From NCBI RefSeq assembly GCF_019458025.1, contig NZ_JAHZUY010000003.1, forward strand, positions 121,709 to 185,708: a stretch of 64,000 nt of DNA, written 5' to 3'. Position numbers and translations under genes: made by a program. Positions within the stretch are counted from its first letter, which is position 1, and each line of letters starts with the position of its first letter. Shown here one piece after another: positions 9,120 through 19,766 of this stretch. This DNA comes from Caldovatus aquaticus. Its GTDB lineage: Bacteria > Pseudomonadota > Alphaproteobacteria > Acetobacterales > Acetobacteraceae. The notes beneath the pieces were generated by a model. That model was not told the DNA's origin. It was given only the letters and a program-made list of their open reading frames with translations, and made no database searches.

Positions 9120-10241
9120 TCAGCCGAGCGGCCGCATCGGCCGGGCGATCGCGCGGTCGATCCTCGTCCGGCCCAGCGCGTTCCAGCCGCGGTCGTATTG
9201 CGGCGGCGTGCGCAGCGCCTCCATACGCCCGAGCGCCGCCGCCGCGCGCAGCGGCCAGTATGGGTCGCGCAGCACCGCGCGCGCCAGCAGGATCAGGTCG
9301 GCCTTGCCCTCGGCGAGGATCGCCTGCGCCTGCTCCGGCTCGGTGATCATCCCCACCGCGGCGACCGGGATGCCGGCGCCGCGCCGCACCGCCTCCGCGC
9401 CCGGCACCTGGTAGCCCGGGCCGAGCGGTATCCGCTGCTCGGGCGACAGGCCGCCCGAGGAGACGTCGATCAGGTCCACCCCCTCGCGCTTCAGCAGCCC
9501 CGCAAGCTCGACCGTCTCGGGCGTGTCCCAGCCGCCCGCGACCCAGTCGGTGTGCGAGACGCGCACGCCGAGCGCCGCTTCCTGCGGCAGGGCGGCGCGC
9601 ACGGCGCGCGCCACCTCCCGCACGATCCGCGTGCGCCCCTCGAAGTCGCCGCCCCAGCGGTCGGTGCGCGCGTTGGAGAGCGGCGAGCAGAAGCTGTGCA
9701 GCAGGTAGCCGTGCGCCGCGTGCACCTCGACATAGCGGTAGCCCGCGGCGACCGCGCGCCGCGCCGCGGCGGCGAAGGCCGCGATCACGCCCTCGATCTC
9801 GGCCTCGGTCATGGCGCGCGGCGGGTCGAAGTAGTCGAAGGCGAGGGCGCTCGGCCCGAGCGCGGTCCACTGGTTGCGCTTGTCGCGCCCTTCCTCCCAC
9901 GGCGCGTAGCGGCCGCCCTTGCGCCCGGCGTGCGCGAGCTGGATGCCCGGCACCGCCCCGAGCGCGGCGATCGCCGCGGCGAGGCGGGCATGCGCTGCGA
10001 TCTGGCCGTCCTCCCACAGCCCGACGTCGCCCGGGGAGATGCGGCCCTCCGGCGTCACCGCCGTCGCCTCGACGCAGACGAGGCCGGCGCCGCCCTGGGC
10101 GCGCGAGACCAGGTGCGCGAAGTGCCACTCGGTCGGCTTCCCGTCGGGGCCGCAGCAATACTGGCACATCGGCGAGATGCCGATGCGGTTGGGGAAGGTG
10201 ACGCCGCGCAGCGTCAGCGGCGAGAACAGATCGGTCGTCAC
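9120..10241 (-). CDS. NADH:flavin oxidoreductase, old yellow enzyme (YqjM-like)
   Basis: FMN-dependent ene-reductase, 373 residues, cytoplasmic. Visible motifs: FPNRIGISPMCQYCC (the Cys of the YqjM-type flavin site), IQLAHAGRKG, GYRYVEVHAAHGYLLHSFCSPLSN (split here only by length: HAAHGYLLHSF is the catalytic His pair), and AVGMITEPEQA with the phosphate-binding loop downstream. GTG start at 10241 preceded by GGGAG and overlapping the upstream stop (GTGA). Natural substrate unknown; the class reduces activated C=C bonds. Last gene of a three-gene minus-strand run with the DUF2272 and 709-residue proteins. Confidence 0.93.
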   Translation of the reverse strand: MTTDLFSPLTLRGVTFPNRIGISPMCQYCCGPDGKPTEWHFAHLVSRAQGGAGLVCVEATAVTPEGRISPGDVGLWEDGQIAAHARLAAAIAALGAVPGIQLAHAGRKGGRYAPWEEGRDKRNQWTALGPSALAFDYFDPPRAMTEAEIEGVIAAFAAAARRAVAAGYRYVEVHAAHGYLLHSFCSPLSNARTDRWGGDFEGRTRIVREVARAVRAALPQEAALGVRVSHTDWVAGGWDTPETVELAGLLKREGVDLIDVSSGGLSPEQRIPLGPGYQVPGAEAVRRGAGIPVAAVGMITEPEQAQAILAEGKADLILLARAVLRDPYWPLRAAAALGRMEALRTPPQYDRGWNALGRTRIDRAIARPMRPLG

Positions 10242-11224
10242 GAGGCGGGACTCCCTGTCGGCAGGACGCGCGCGCGCCCCGGCTGGGCGCGGGCGGCGAT
10301 CGGGGTATCGGAACCCCAGGGCGGCAGGCGGCCCAGCCGGTTCTCGAACACGGCGAACCACGCCGGCGCCCCGGGCGGCAGCGGCAGTAGAACGCCCCGC
10401 GCGTCGGTTGGGAAGCGGGAGAGCGTCACGGCGTCGCGCACATTGCCGCCGATCGCCTCCACCGCGCCGAGGCCGGCGCGCACCACGATGTCGCAATGCA
10501 TCGGCCGGAAGCGGCCGCGCTCGGCGATGCGGTCGCGCCAGTGGTGGAGCGGCGCGGCGGAGCGGTCGGCGCAGACCAGGTCGCCCGCCTGGGGGGCGTA
10601 GGCGTCGGGCGCGTGCGGCGCGAAGGGGGCGAGCGCGGGAAAGGCCTCGGCGTCGGCGATCAGCGCGTCCATGTAGGCGGAGTGGGCCGCGGAGGGCGGG
10701 AACTCGCGCCGGTCCACCCCGGCGGCGCGCATCACGTAGCTGATGAAGGCGGCGGACCAGGGCGGCTCGGACCAGAGCCGCGCCGGCCCGGCGCCAGGCG
10801 GCGGCGCGCTCGCGCCCGGAGATGCCGCAAGGGCGGCGCGGTAGAGGGCGCGGTTGCGGGCGACCGCGCCTTCGTCGTCCGGCACGGCCCGCCAGTAGGC
10901 GACGAGACGGGGGAAATGCATGGGCTCCGACTCGAGGCCGGGCTCGGCCGCGCCGCCGGAGGCGGTCCCGGCGGCCTCGCGCGGGGCCGCCGGATCGGCC
11001 CGCTGGCGGCCCCATTCGATCCACTCCTCGACCGCGATGCGCAGCATCCGCTCCCGCACCGAGGGCGGATAGGAGAGGGGCGGCTCGGGCGGCGGCGCCG
11101 CGCAGCGGACGGCGACGAGCAGGGGCAGCGCCGCCATGGCCCGCCGCAGGGCAGGCGCCCGCGCGCGCGGGCGGCGCGCGGCGGCGCACCGGGCAGCGGC
11201 GGACGAGACCGGTGGCGCGGCCAT
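10238..11224 (-). CDS. DUF2272 domain-containing protein
   Basis: Protein of unknown function, 328 residues. After an Arg-rich stretch a short hydrophobic segment (MAALPLLVAV) followed by RCAAPP suggests export, possibly as a lipoprotein. The DUF2272 region includes PWSAAFISYVMRAAG, AGDLVCADR, MHCDIVV and VEAIGGNVRDAV; the Cys/His pattern resembles NlpC/P60-like CHAP folds, which is only an impression. I took the ATG at 11224, 26 bases after the upstream stop; GTG 11236 and ATG 11137 are alternatives, the last leaving just the signal segment. Overlaps the next gene by four bases. Confidence 0.8.
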   Translation of the reverse strand: MAAPPVSSAAARCAAARRPRARAPALRRAMAALPLLVAVRCAAPPPEPPLSYPPSVRERMLRIAVEEWIEWGRQRADPAAPREAAGTASGGAAEPGLESEPMHFPRLVAYWRAVPDDEGAVARNRALYRAALAASPGASAPPPGAGPARLWSEPPWSAAFISYVMRAAGVDRREFPPSAAHSAYMDALIADAEAFPALAPFAPHAPDAYAPQAGDLVCADRSAAPLHHWRDRIAERGRFRPMHCDIVVRAGLGAVEAIGGNVRDAVTLSRFPTDARGVLLPLPPGAPAWFAVFENRLGRLPPWGSDTPIAARAQPGRARVLPTGSPAS

Positions 11225-11249
11225 CGCGGCACGCACGCGCGGGGGCGCC

Positions 11250-13379
<2,130 letters not shown>

Positions 13380-13597
13380 GGGGGCATCCTACCGCGAATT
13401 GCGCGGCCCGCGTATCCGGCGCCCGCTCCGCGGCAGGGCGGCCGGGAGGGAAGGCCGCACATGCGCAGTCCCGGCCAATCCGGGACGCGGGCAACTGTGT
13501 CTTGAAAGGCACACTATGGCGTCGCCGCAATACCGGATCGTTGCGAGACGTTCGGACCGCGTTTTACTGTTGCACCGCCGCTGCCCGGGGGGGTGGT

Positions 13598-14110
13598 ATG
13601 TCCGGCGATCTCCTGTCCCTGTTGCGGATGGAGGGGCGGCAGCTCCTGGCCGAGCTGCGGGCGACGCCGATCTTCCAGAAACCGGAGGCCGTGCGCCGCG
13701 TGCTCGGGTTGTATGGCGGCGCCGGCGGCGGCGATGGCGCGGAGGCCGAGGATCTCCTGCCGCCCGGCCGCGCCGAGGCGCCGCCGGAGACGCATCCGGT
13801 GCCGCCGCAGCGCGAGCGCGCGTTCCCCCTGCGCGCCGGGACGGCAGCGAATGCCGAAGGGCCGGGCGACATTCCCGTCGGCGCCGCGCCGCCGTCGCCG
13901 CCACGCGGCCCGGCGCGGGAGATCGTCGCCCCGGCCCCGTCGCTGCCGCACACCGCGGCGGCGCCGGCGCCCGGCGATGCCGCGCCCGCCGGGCCGGCGC
14001 CCCCGCGTCTCGCCATGATGGAGGCTGCCATCGCCAGCCCGGCCGCGGTCCGCGACGGGAGCCGCGCAGTGTCGGCGGTGCGCGCGGCGCTGCTCGCCGT
14101 CACGCGCTGA
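13598..14110 (+). CDS. Hypothetical Pro/Ala-rich protein
   Basis: Not recognised. 170 residues: an ordered-looking N-terminus (LLSLLRMEGRQLLAEL, PIFQKPEAVRRVLGLYGG), a long disordered Pro/Ala/Glu-rich middle, and a short helical C-terminus. No signal or membrane segment. The ATG follows a run of seven G (13587-13593) and GGTGGT, so the ribosome site is unusual. Weak promoter-like hexamers lie just upstream (TTGCGA at 13541). An antisense frame is also open but reads as low complexity, so I prefer this strand. Neighbours give no functional hint. Confidence 0.55.
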   Translation: MSGDLLSLLRMEGRQLLAELRATPIFQKPEAVRRVLGLYGGAGGGDGAEAEDLLPPGRAEAPPETHPVPPQRERAFPLRAGTAANAEGPGDIPVGAAPPSPPRGPAREIVAPAPSLPHTAAAPAPGDAAPAGPAPPRLAMMEAAIASPAAVRDGSRAVSAVRAALLAVTR

Positions 14111-14417
14111 GGCGCGCGGACGGGGGGCCGGTCGGGCCGCGGGGCCTCCGCCTCCGGCCTGGGCGTGGCAGGGGCGTTCCCGGCCGAGGGCCAGCGCGAC
14201 GGACGCGCCGCCGAAGGCGCTGCCAGGCGCGGCCGGATAGGGCACAATCGCCCGGGGGCGGCCCGCGAGCCGATCGCGCACGGCGGGACACGGCCGGAAG
14301 CGGGAATCGGCTCGGCACGCGCCGCGCGGAAGCCGTCGGCGCGGGCACGGCGCGCGCAGGCGGCCCACGCCGGTTGCCGGGCGCGCCTCCTCGGGGGAGA
14401 AGGATCGGACAAGGACC
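14111..14417. other. Intergenic, nothing recognised
   Basis: About 300 bases between the Pro/Ala-rich gene and the cytochrome c' gene. Open frames here are GC-rich shadows with no recognisable motif. The last 25 bases contain GGGGGAGAAGGA, the probable ribosome-binding region of the cytochrome gene. No clear promoter, terminator or repeat was seen. Confidence 0.5.
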
Positions 14418-14897
14418 ATGACCAGGACGACGATCGGGATGCTCGCGGTTGCGGGCGCCGCCGTCGCCGCCGCGGCGACGCTGGCTTCGGCGCCCGCGGT
14501 CCAGGCGCAATCGGGCGGCGCCGCCGCCGTGATCCGGGAACGCCAGGAGGGGTTCCGGCAGATGAACGCGATCCTGCGGCGGTTCCGCGACACCCTGCAG
14601 GCCCGCGGCGAAGTCCGCCCGCTGGCCTCGCAGGTGGACGAGATGCTGGCGTACTACCGCACGCTGCACGAGCGCTTCCCGCCCGGCTCCGACACGGGCG
14701 CCGAGACCTGGGCGCGGCCCGAGGTCTGGTCCAACCGTCCGCTCTTCGAGCAGCGCGCCGCCGCGATGCTGCCCGAGCTCGAAAAGCTCAAGGCGGCGGC
14801 GGCCTCGGGCGACGCCGCGGCCACCGGGCGCCAGCTCCAGGCCGTCGGCGCGGCCTGCACGGCCTGCCACGACTCCTTCCGCCGGCCGCGGAGCTGA
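14418..14897 (+). CDS. Cytochrome c' (class II c-type cytochrome)
   Basis: Periplasmic four-helix-bundle c-type cytochrome, 159 residues. A Sec signal (residues 1-31, TRTTIGMLAVAGAAVAAAAT, ending AVQAQ) precedes the mature chain. The haem is attached at the extreme C-terminus: AACTACHDSFRRP gives CxxCH. RQEGFRQMNAILRRF is the characteristic first helix. Cytochromes c' bind NO or CO and help against nitrosative stress; the role here is inferred. It converges on a cytochrome b561-type gene that ends 15 bases away, a common partnership for shuttling electrons to periplasmic haem proteins. Confidence 0.9.
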   Translation: MTRTTIGMLAVAGAAVAAAATLASAPAVQAQSGGAAAVIRERQEGFRQMNAILRRFRDTLQARGEVRPLASQVDEMLAYYRTLHERFPPGSDTGAETWARPEVWSNRPLFEQRAAAMLPELEKLKAAAASGDAAATGRQLQAVGAACTACHDSFRRPRS

Positions 14898-14912
14898 GCG
14901 TCCGCCCGCGCC

Positions 14913-15620
14913 TCAGCCGAGGCGCCAGAGCAGCCAGGACACCGCCGCCGCGGCGCCGAGCAGCGCCGCGCCGAGGGCCGGAGAGCCGAGGCGCGGGGGG
15001 CACTGCGCCGCCGGCGCCTCGGCCGGCAGCGTCTTCGCCCCGGTCAGCATCGGGCGCACCAGGTCCTGGCGCTTGAGCACCGCATAGGCGATCACCGCCA
15101 GCAGATGGAGCGCGACGGCCGCGAGCAGGACATTGACGAGGCGCTGGTGCAGCCCCGTCATGCGGTGCACCCATCGCTCGGAGACGAATTGCGCCAGCGG
15201 CCCGCGCGTCAGGATCTCGTCGTCGGCGAACAGGCCGGTGGCCGCCTGGGCGAGCAGCAGCGCGAGCATCGCCACCACCATCCAGCCGCCGGCCGGGTTG
15301 TGGCCGATCCCGGTGTCCGGCTCCCGCCGCGGCAGGCGCGCGAGATGGCGCAGCGCGGCGGACGGCGAGCGGAGGAAGGTCCCGAAGCGCGCGGTCTCCG
15401 AGCCGACGAAGCCCCAGGCGATGCGGAACAGCACCAGCGCCAGGATCGCGTGGCCCGAGACCAGGTGCCAGTCCATCCGCCCGGTCCTCGCAGTCCCGTA
15501 GGAAAAGGCGACGAGCGCGGCGAGCGCCCAGTGGCAGAGGCGCACCCAGCCGTCCCAGATCCGGATGCGGACGGTGGCTTCCGATGGCCGTGGCGTGCCG
15601 CGGGCGTCGTCGTCCGGCAT
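14913..15620 (-). CDS. Cytochrome b561 family membrane protein
   Basis: Four-helix di-haem membrane cytochrome, 235 residues, expected in the inner membrane passing electrons between quinol and periplasmic acceptors. WDGWVRLCHWALAALVAFSY holds the first haem His. DWHLVSGHAILALVLFRIAWG and HRMTGLHQRLVNVLLAAVALH supply the other His ligands. Helices lie at about 25-45, 55-75, 112-132 and 160-185. A last hydrophobic segment at 215-233 may be a fifth helix. ATG at 15620. Convergent with cytochrome c'. Confidence 0.9.
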   Translation of the reverse strand: MPDDDARGTPRPSEATVRIRIWDGWVRLCHWALAALVAFSYGTARTGRMDWHLVSGHAILALVLFRIAWGFVGSETARFGTFLRSPSAALRHLARLPRREPDTGIGHNPAGGWMVVAMLALLLAQAATGLFADDEILTRGPLAQFVSERWVHRMTGLHQRLVNVLLAAVALHLLAVIAYAVLKRQDLVRPMLTGAKTLPAEAPAAQCPPRLGSPALGAALLGAAAAVSWLLWRLG

Positions 15621-15698
15621 GCGAAAGCGGTCCCTGGCGTGCTCCGCGCGGCGGGCCGGCGCGACGGGGAGGACGACGCGATCGCGCGCCGGCGGGGT

Positions 15699-15860
15699 TC
15701 AGGTCTCGGCGCGGCCGATCTCGGCCTGCATCATGAGGAACATGCCGAGCAGCATGAGGGCGAAGGAGGCGAGGGTGCCCTGATCCAGCGCCAGCAGGAC
15801 CAGCGCGGCGATCGCGGAGAGTGCGGCGGCGAGCAGGGTGTTCTTCCAGAGCCAGGCCAT
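15699..15860 (-). CDS. Small two-helix membrane protein, unknown
   Basis: Not recognised. 53 residues: MAWLWKNTLLAAALSAIAAL and a second hydrophobic stretch TLASFALMLLGMFLMMQ, with a charged tail EIGRAET, so probably two short membrane helices. The ATG at 15860 follows GGGAAGGA at good spacing, which is the main reason to believe the gene. It lies upstream of and on the same strand as the cytochrome b561 gene (79-base spacer), so they may share a transcript. Divergent from the FAD oxidoreductase. Confidence 0.6.
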   Translation of the reverse strand: MAWLWKNTLLAAALSAIAALVLLALDQGTLASFALMLLGMFLMMQAEIGRAET

Positions 15861-16043
15861 GCGATGATCCTTCCCTTCGCTGACGGTCCCCCGGCCGAAG
15901 ACGCCGCGTCTGGAGCGGCGCGGTCCTGGCCGGAGCGGGCACCGCTCGCACTTGTCGCGCAAGGCGCGATGCCGTGCAACGACGGGCCGTGCGGCGCCGC
16001 CCCGTCCCTGCCGGCGCCGATCCAGGAGGAGGGTTCGCCCCGC

Positions 16044-17540
16044 ATGCCGACCCAGGACGATCCCCCGGCCGCAACCGGCGGCTCGCCTTCCGGCGCCGCC
16101 GAGGGCGGGCGCCTGTTCTTCCGCTCCGAGGTGTTCCGGGTGGAGACCGCCGCGGCCGGCCGCCGCGCCCGCCCCGCGCATGGCGGGCGCAGCATCGCCG
16201 AGCCGGCGCGCGAGATCCCCGTGCACGCCGAGTGCGACGTGCTGGTGGTGGGCGGCGGCCCGGCCGGCACGGCGGCGGCGGTCGCGGCCGCCCGGCTCGG
16301 CGCGCGCACCATCCTGCTCGAGCGCTACAACCATCTCGGCGGGCTCTCGACCGGCGGCCTCGTCATCTGGATCGACCGGATGACGGACTGGGACGGGCGG
16401 CTGGTGATCCGCGGCTTCGCCGAGGAGCTGCTGGCCCGGCTGCCGCAGGAGGCGGTCGCCGGCCCGCCGCGCGAGGCCTGGGGCGCGCGCGACGCCGCCA
16501 CCGCCGCCTGGTGGCAGCTCCGCACCGCCGCCTTCCACGGCATCGTGACGCATTCGCCGACCTGCGATCCGGAGTGGCTGAAGGCGGCGAGCCTCGACCT
16601 CGTCCGCGAATCCGGCGCGCATCCCATCTTCCACGCCTGGGGCGCGCAGCCGGTGATCGGCGAGGACGGCGCGGTGGGGGGTGCGATCTTCGAAAGCAAG
16701 CAGGGCCGCCGCGCCGTGCTCGCCCGGGTGACGGTGGACGCCACCGGCGACGGCGACCTGTTCGCGCGCGCCGGCGCCGCCTTCGCCGACGACATAGACG
16801 AGCGCGACATCCACCACTGCATGAACACCGCCTGGCTGTTCGGCGGCGTGGACATGCCGCGCTACCTGCGCTGGCGCGCCGAATCGCCGGCCGAGTTCGC
16901 GGAGTTCATGCGCCGCGGCAGGGAGGAGATCGGGCTGATGGACAAGGCCTTCGTCTCCTGGCGCGACGACGTGGCGCTGTTCCTGGGCCCGCGGCTCGCC
17001 GGCTTCTCGGCGCTCGACGTCGAGGACCTCTCCGAGGTGGAGGTGCGCAGCCGCCGCCTTATGGTGGAGCATCTCCGCTTCTACCGCGCCCACTGCCCGG
17101 GTTTCGAAGGCGCCTATCTTCTGCTCTCGGCGCCGCAGCTCGGCGTGCGCCACGCGCGGCGGCTGAAGGGAGTGGCGAGCGTGACGCGCGAATGGTGGGA
17201 CGGACGGGTGGCGGCGGACGAGATCGGCGTCTCGCCGTCGCTGTCGCCGAAATTTCCCAATGTGAGCGTGCCCTACGGCGCGCTGGTGCCGGCCTCGCTC
17301 GACGGGCTGCTCGCGCCGGGGCGGCACCTCTCCTGCGATGCGACCTCGCACTCCTTCCTGCGCGAGATCCCGCAGTGCTGGCTGACCGGCCAGGCGGCCG
17401 GCGCCGCCGCGGCGATCGCGGCGGCGCGCGGCGTGCCGCCGCGCCGGGTGGACGTGGCCGAGCTGCAGGCGGCGCTGCGGCAGCAGGGGGTGCACCTGAC
17501 GGAGGCGGGGGACGGGCGGCGGGCGTCCGCGGCGGCGTAG
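16044..17540 (+). CDS. FAD-dependent oxidoreductase (FAD_oxidored/PF12831-like)
   Basis: Flavoprotein of 498 residues. The dinucleotide-binding fold sits at about residues 68-100: VLVVGGGPAGTAAAVAAARL, then TILLERYNHLGGLSTGG, the signature of the FAD_oxidored group. A later flavin-contact region is VTVDATGDGDLFARAGA. The C-terminus has LLAPGRHLSCDATSHSFLRE and GQAAGAAAAIAA. ATG at 16044 preceded by GGAGGAGGG. About 60 N-terminal residues before the fold are Pro/Ala/Gly-rich and probably flexible. Substrate unknown. It stands alone on its strand between oppositely oriented genes. Confidence 0.88.
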   Translation: MPTQDDPPAATGGSPSGAAEGGRLFFRSEVFRVETAAAGRRARPAHGGRSIAEPAREIPVHAECDVLVVGGGPAGTAAAVAAARLGARTILLERYNHLGGLSTGGLVIWIDRMTDWDGRLVIRGFAEELLARLPQEAVAGPPREAWGARDAATAAWWQLRTAAFHGIVTHSPTCDPEWLKAASLDLVRESGAHPIFHAWGAQPVIGEDGAVGGAIFESKQGRRAVLARVTVDATGDGDLFARAGAAFADDIDERDIHHCMNTAWLFGGVDMPRYLRWRAESPAEFAEFMRRGREEIGLMDKAFVSWRDDVALFLGPRLAGFSALDVEDLSEVEVRSRRLMVEHLRFYRAHCPGFEGAYLLLSAPQLGVRHARRLKGVASVTREWWDGRVAADEIGVSPSLSPKFPNVSVPYGALVPASLDGLLAPGRHLSCDATSHSFLREIPQCWLTGQAAGAAAAIAAARGVPPRRVDVAELQAALRQQGVHLTEAGDGRRASAAA

Positions 17541-17586
17541 CGTGCCGCCGGGCTCCAGCGCGCCGCGGCCGCGCGGCGGGCGGCGC

Positions 17587-18141
17587 TCACATCGGCCCGT
17601 CCGGCACTGCGCTCGCCCAGTGCGCCGGGTAGCGCCGCGGCTCGAACAGCTGGTAATGCCACCACTCCCGCAGGTAGTTGTCCCAGCCGGCCGCCGTCAT
17701 GATGCCGAGCAGCAGCGCGCGGTTGCGCTGCGCCTCCGCCGGCACGTCGAGCGAGCCGTGCGCCGAGGCGGGCGTGAGGGCGTCGAAGTCGGTGCCCATC
17801 GGCAGGCGCCGGCCGGTCGCCGCCTCGGCCAGCGTCAGGTCCACGGCGACGCCGCGCGGATGCACGCCGCCGCGGCGCGGATCGGCGACGAAGCTCTTGT
17901 CGCCCACCGCATTCCAGAGGGCCCATTGCGCCTCGAGCGGACGGAAGGCATCGAACAGCACGAGACGCAGGCCGAGCGCGGCGGCGAGGTCGCGCGCCCG
18001 GGCCAGCCGCGCCCGTGCCTCCGGTACCAGCATCGCGACGGGACGGCGGTAGATCGGCCGTCCCGTCAGGTTGTCCGCGGTCGCGTAGCGGAGATCGAGC
18101 ACGAGGCCATCCTCGGCCTCGGTCAGGCGTTGAAGCGGCAT
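17587..18141 (-). CDS. D-alanyl-D-alanine dipeptidase (VanX/DdpX, M15D)
   Basis: Zinc dipeptidase that cleaves D-Ala-D-Ala, 184 residues. The M15D hallmarks are present: VLDLRYATADNLTGRPIY, then GGVHPRGVAVDLTLAE (zinc His and Asp of the HxxGxAxD pattern), and REWWHYQL (catalytic Glu and zinc His). No signal peptide, so cytoplasmic, as for DdpX used in D-Ala-D-Ala recycling. No vanH/vanA-like ligase or sensor lies nearby, so a resistance role is not indicated. ATG at 18141; faces tsaB divergently. Confidence 0.9.
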   Translation of the reverse strand: MPLQRLTEAEDGLVLDLRYATADNLTGRPIYRRPVAMLVPEARARLARARDLAAALGLRLVLFDAFRPLEAQWALWNAVGDKSFVADPRRGGVHPRGVAVDLTLAEAATGRRLPMGTDFDALTPASAHGSLDVPAEAQRNRALLLGIMTAAGWDNYLREWWHYQLFEPRRYPAHWASAVPDGPM

Positions 18142-18236
18142 CGGGTCCCCTGGTCGCGGCGCCGGCGGGCGGCGGCACCCCCGGATGACGCCCGCGGCGC
18201 CGGCGCCCTATCATCTCTCGCCGAACGGGAACAGCC

Positions 18237-18932
18237 ATGCCCATCCTCGCCCTCGACGGTTCGCTCGCCCGCTGTTCGGCCGCGGTCCTGGACCGCAGCG
18301 GGAGGGTGCTGGCCGCGGCCGCCGAGGCGGCCGAGCGCGGCCACGCCACGCTGCTGCCGGTCTTCGCCGCGCGGGTGCTGGAGGAGGCGGGGCTGACGGC
18401 GCCGCGCCTGGCGGCCGTGGCGGTCGGCATCGGCCCGGGCGGGTTCACCGGCCTGCGCGCGGCGCTCGCGCTCGCGCAGGGCATCGCCTTCGGCGCCGGC
18501 GGGCTGCCGGTGATCGGCGTGACCACAGGCGAGGCGCTGGTCGCGGCGCTGAGCGAGGAGGAACGCCGCGGCCGCGCCGTCTGGGCTGCGCTCGACACCC
18601 GGCGCGGCCGGATCATGCTGGAGCACTTCGCGCCCGGCGCGGCGCTGCCGGAGGGGCCGCCGGCGCCGTTCGCCGAGCAGGACCTGCCGCATCCCCCGGG
18701 CCCGGTCGCGGTCGCCGGCGATGCCGCGCCCGCCGTCGCGGCGCGGCTGCTGGCGCGCGGCGCCGACGCCCTGCTGACCGGGGCGCGGCTGCCGGATGCG
18801 GTGGCGGTGGGCCGGGTCGCGCTGCTCCGGCTCGCCGGCCTCCTGCCGCCCCGCGCGGCGGAGGAGCCGCTCTACGGCGAGCCGCCCGCGGTGCGGACGC
18901 CGCAGCCTTCGCCGCCGGCGCCCGCGGCATGA
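18237..18932 (+). CDS. tsaB: tRNA threonylcarbamoyladenosine biosynthesis protein TsaB
   Basis: Partner of TsaD in the t6A modification of ANN-decoding tRNAs. 231 residues, ASKHA-fold. Opens with MPILALDGSLARCSAAVL. It has the universal IGPGGFTGLRAALALAQGIA segment and AALDTRRGRIMLEHF in the second lobe. TsaB lacks catalytic metal ligands, as here. The stop overlaps rimI as ATGA, the usual tsaB-rimI arrangement of alphaproteobacteria. ATG at 18237 follows AACGGGAACAGCC, a modest ribosome site. Confidence 0.95.
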   Translation: MPILALDGSLARCSAAVLDRSGRVLAAAAEAAERGHATLLPVFAARVLEEAGLTAPRLAAVAVGIGPGGFTGLRAALALAQGIAFGAGGLPVIGVTTGEALVAALSEEERRGRAVWAALDTRRGRIMLEHFAPGAALPEGPPAPFAEQDLPHPPGPVAVAGDAAPAVAARLLARGADALLTGARLPDAVAVGRVALLRLAGLLPPRAAEEPLYGEPPAVRTPQPSPPAPAA

Positions 18933-19450
18933 GCGGGATCGCGAGGGAAGGCGCTGCGGTCCGGCGCGCGGCGGCCGCCGAGCTGGTCGCGGTCGGCGCC
19001 GAGGCGGCGCCGCTGCTCGCGGAGCTGCATCGCCGCGCCTTTCCGCCCGGCCAGTCCTGGGGCCGCGACGCCCTGGCGACCATGCTCGGCCTGCCCGGAA
19101 CCTTCGCGCTGTGGGCGCGGGTGCCGGGCGGCGCGGAAGGGGGGGGACCGGCCGGCTTCGTGCTCGCGCGGGTCGCGGCGGAGGAGGCCGAGATCCTGAC
19201 CCTCGCCGTCCTGCCCGAACGGCGCGGCGCGGGCATCGGCACGGCGCTGCTGCGCGGAGCCGCGACGGTCGCGGCGGCGCGCGGCGCGCGCACCCTGTTC
19301 CTCGAGGTCTCGGAGGCCAATGCCGCGGCGCGCGCCCTCTACGCCGCCGCGGGCTTCACCGGGCGCGGCCGGCGCCCGCGCTACTACGCCGACGGCAGCG
19401 ACGCGCTGGTGCTCGGCCTCAGCCTGCCTTGCGGATCAGCAGCCGGGTGA
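18929..19450 (+). CDS. rimI: GNAT N-acetyltransferase, RimI-like
   Basis: Probable ribosomal-protein S18-alanine N-acetyltransferase, 173 residues. The acetyl-CoA site is clear: LAVLPERRGAGIGTALLRGA (Q/RxxGxG/A), followed by LFLEVSEANAAARALYAAAG, the beta5-alpha4 segment of RimI. RRPRYYADGSDALVLGL is the usual end. ATG overlaps the tsaB stop. Its last 32 bases overlap the convergent TusA-like gene on the other strand, which is unusual. The symbol rests on synteny with tsaB as well as motif match. Confidence 0.88.
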   Translation: MSGIAREGAAVRRAAAAELVAVGAEAAPLLAELHRRAFPPGQSWGRDALATMLGLPGTFALWARVPGGAEGGGPAGFVLARVAAEEAEILTLAVLPERRGAGIGTALLRGAATVAAARGARTLFLEVSEANAAARALYAAAGFTGRGRRPRYYADGSDALVLGLSLPCGSAAG

Positions 19451-19691
19451 TGCCGTCCTCGCCGTCGCGGAGCGCGAGCACGCGATGGCCCTGTTCGGCG
19501 GCGGCGCGGGGCACGTTCTCGCGCGGCTCGGCGCCGCGCAGCAGGACCAGGAGCAACTGCCCCGGTTGCATCCGGTCCAGCTCCAGCCGGGTGCGCACGA
19601 AGGTCATCGGACAAGTCTCTCCGGTGATGTCGAGCCGGCGATCGGCCGCCTCTTCTTCGGGTTTCAATCCCGGCGAAATCTCGCAATTCAT
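19419..19691 (-). CDS. TusA-like sulfurtransferase domain protein
   Basis: Small SirA/TusA-fold protein, 90 residues. RRLDITGETCPMTFVRTRLEL carries the defining CPM-like motif with the single active-site Cys (GETCPMTF), followed by MQPGQLLLVLLRG and a C-terminal beta strand ITRLLIRK. Such proteins relay persulfide sulfur, for example to tRNA or molybdenum-cofactor pathways. The exact branch is unclear because the family has several paralogues. ATG at 19691, divergent from mucR. The 3' end overlaps rimI by 32 bases on the opposite strand. Confidence 0.88.
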   Translation of the reverse strand: MNCEISPGLKPEEEAADRRLDITGETCPMTFVRTRLELDRMQPGQLLLVLLRGAEPRENVPRAAAEQGHRVLALRDGEDGITRLLIRKAG

Positions 19692-19704
19692 GACCGGCCT
19701 GCCG

Positions 19705-19734
19705 TTGCGGAAAATCTGCGTCCGTGCATATGGT
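19705..19734 (+). promoter_or_regulatory. Candidate sigma70-type promoter of mucR
   Basis: TTGCGG at 19705-19710 and TATGGT at 19729-19734 are separated by 18 bases and lie 32 bases before the mucR ATG. The short stretch is AT-richer than its surroundings. It is a match by eye only; no transcript start is known. It begins just inside the divergent spacer with the TusA-like gene. Confidence 0.4.
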
Positions 19735-19766
19735 GCGCCATAGAGGGAGGCGAAGAGGATTCGACC

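Noticed and set aside
13514..14593. Minus-strand frames opposite the Pro/Ala-rich gene and cytochrome c'
   Set aside because: Low-complexity Arg/Ala/Pro sequence overlapping a certain cytochrome gene.
17587..18141. Vancomycin-resistance gene vanX
   Set aside because: No vanH/vanA/vanRS context and no export signal; a D-Ala-D-Ala recycling dipeptidase is more likely.
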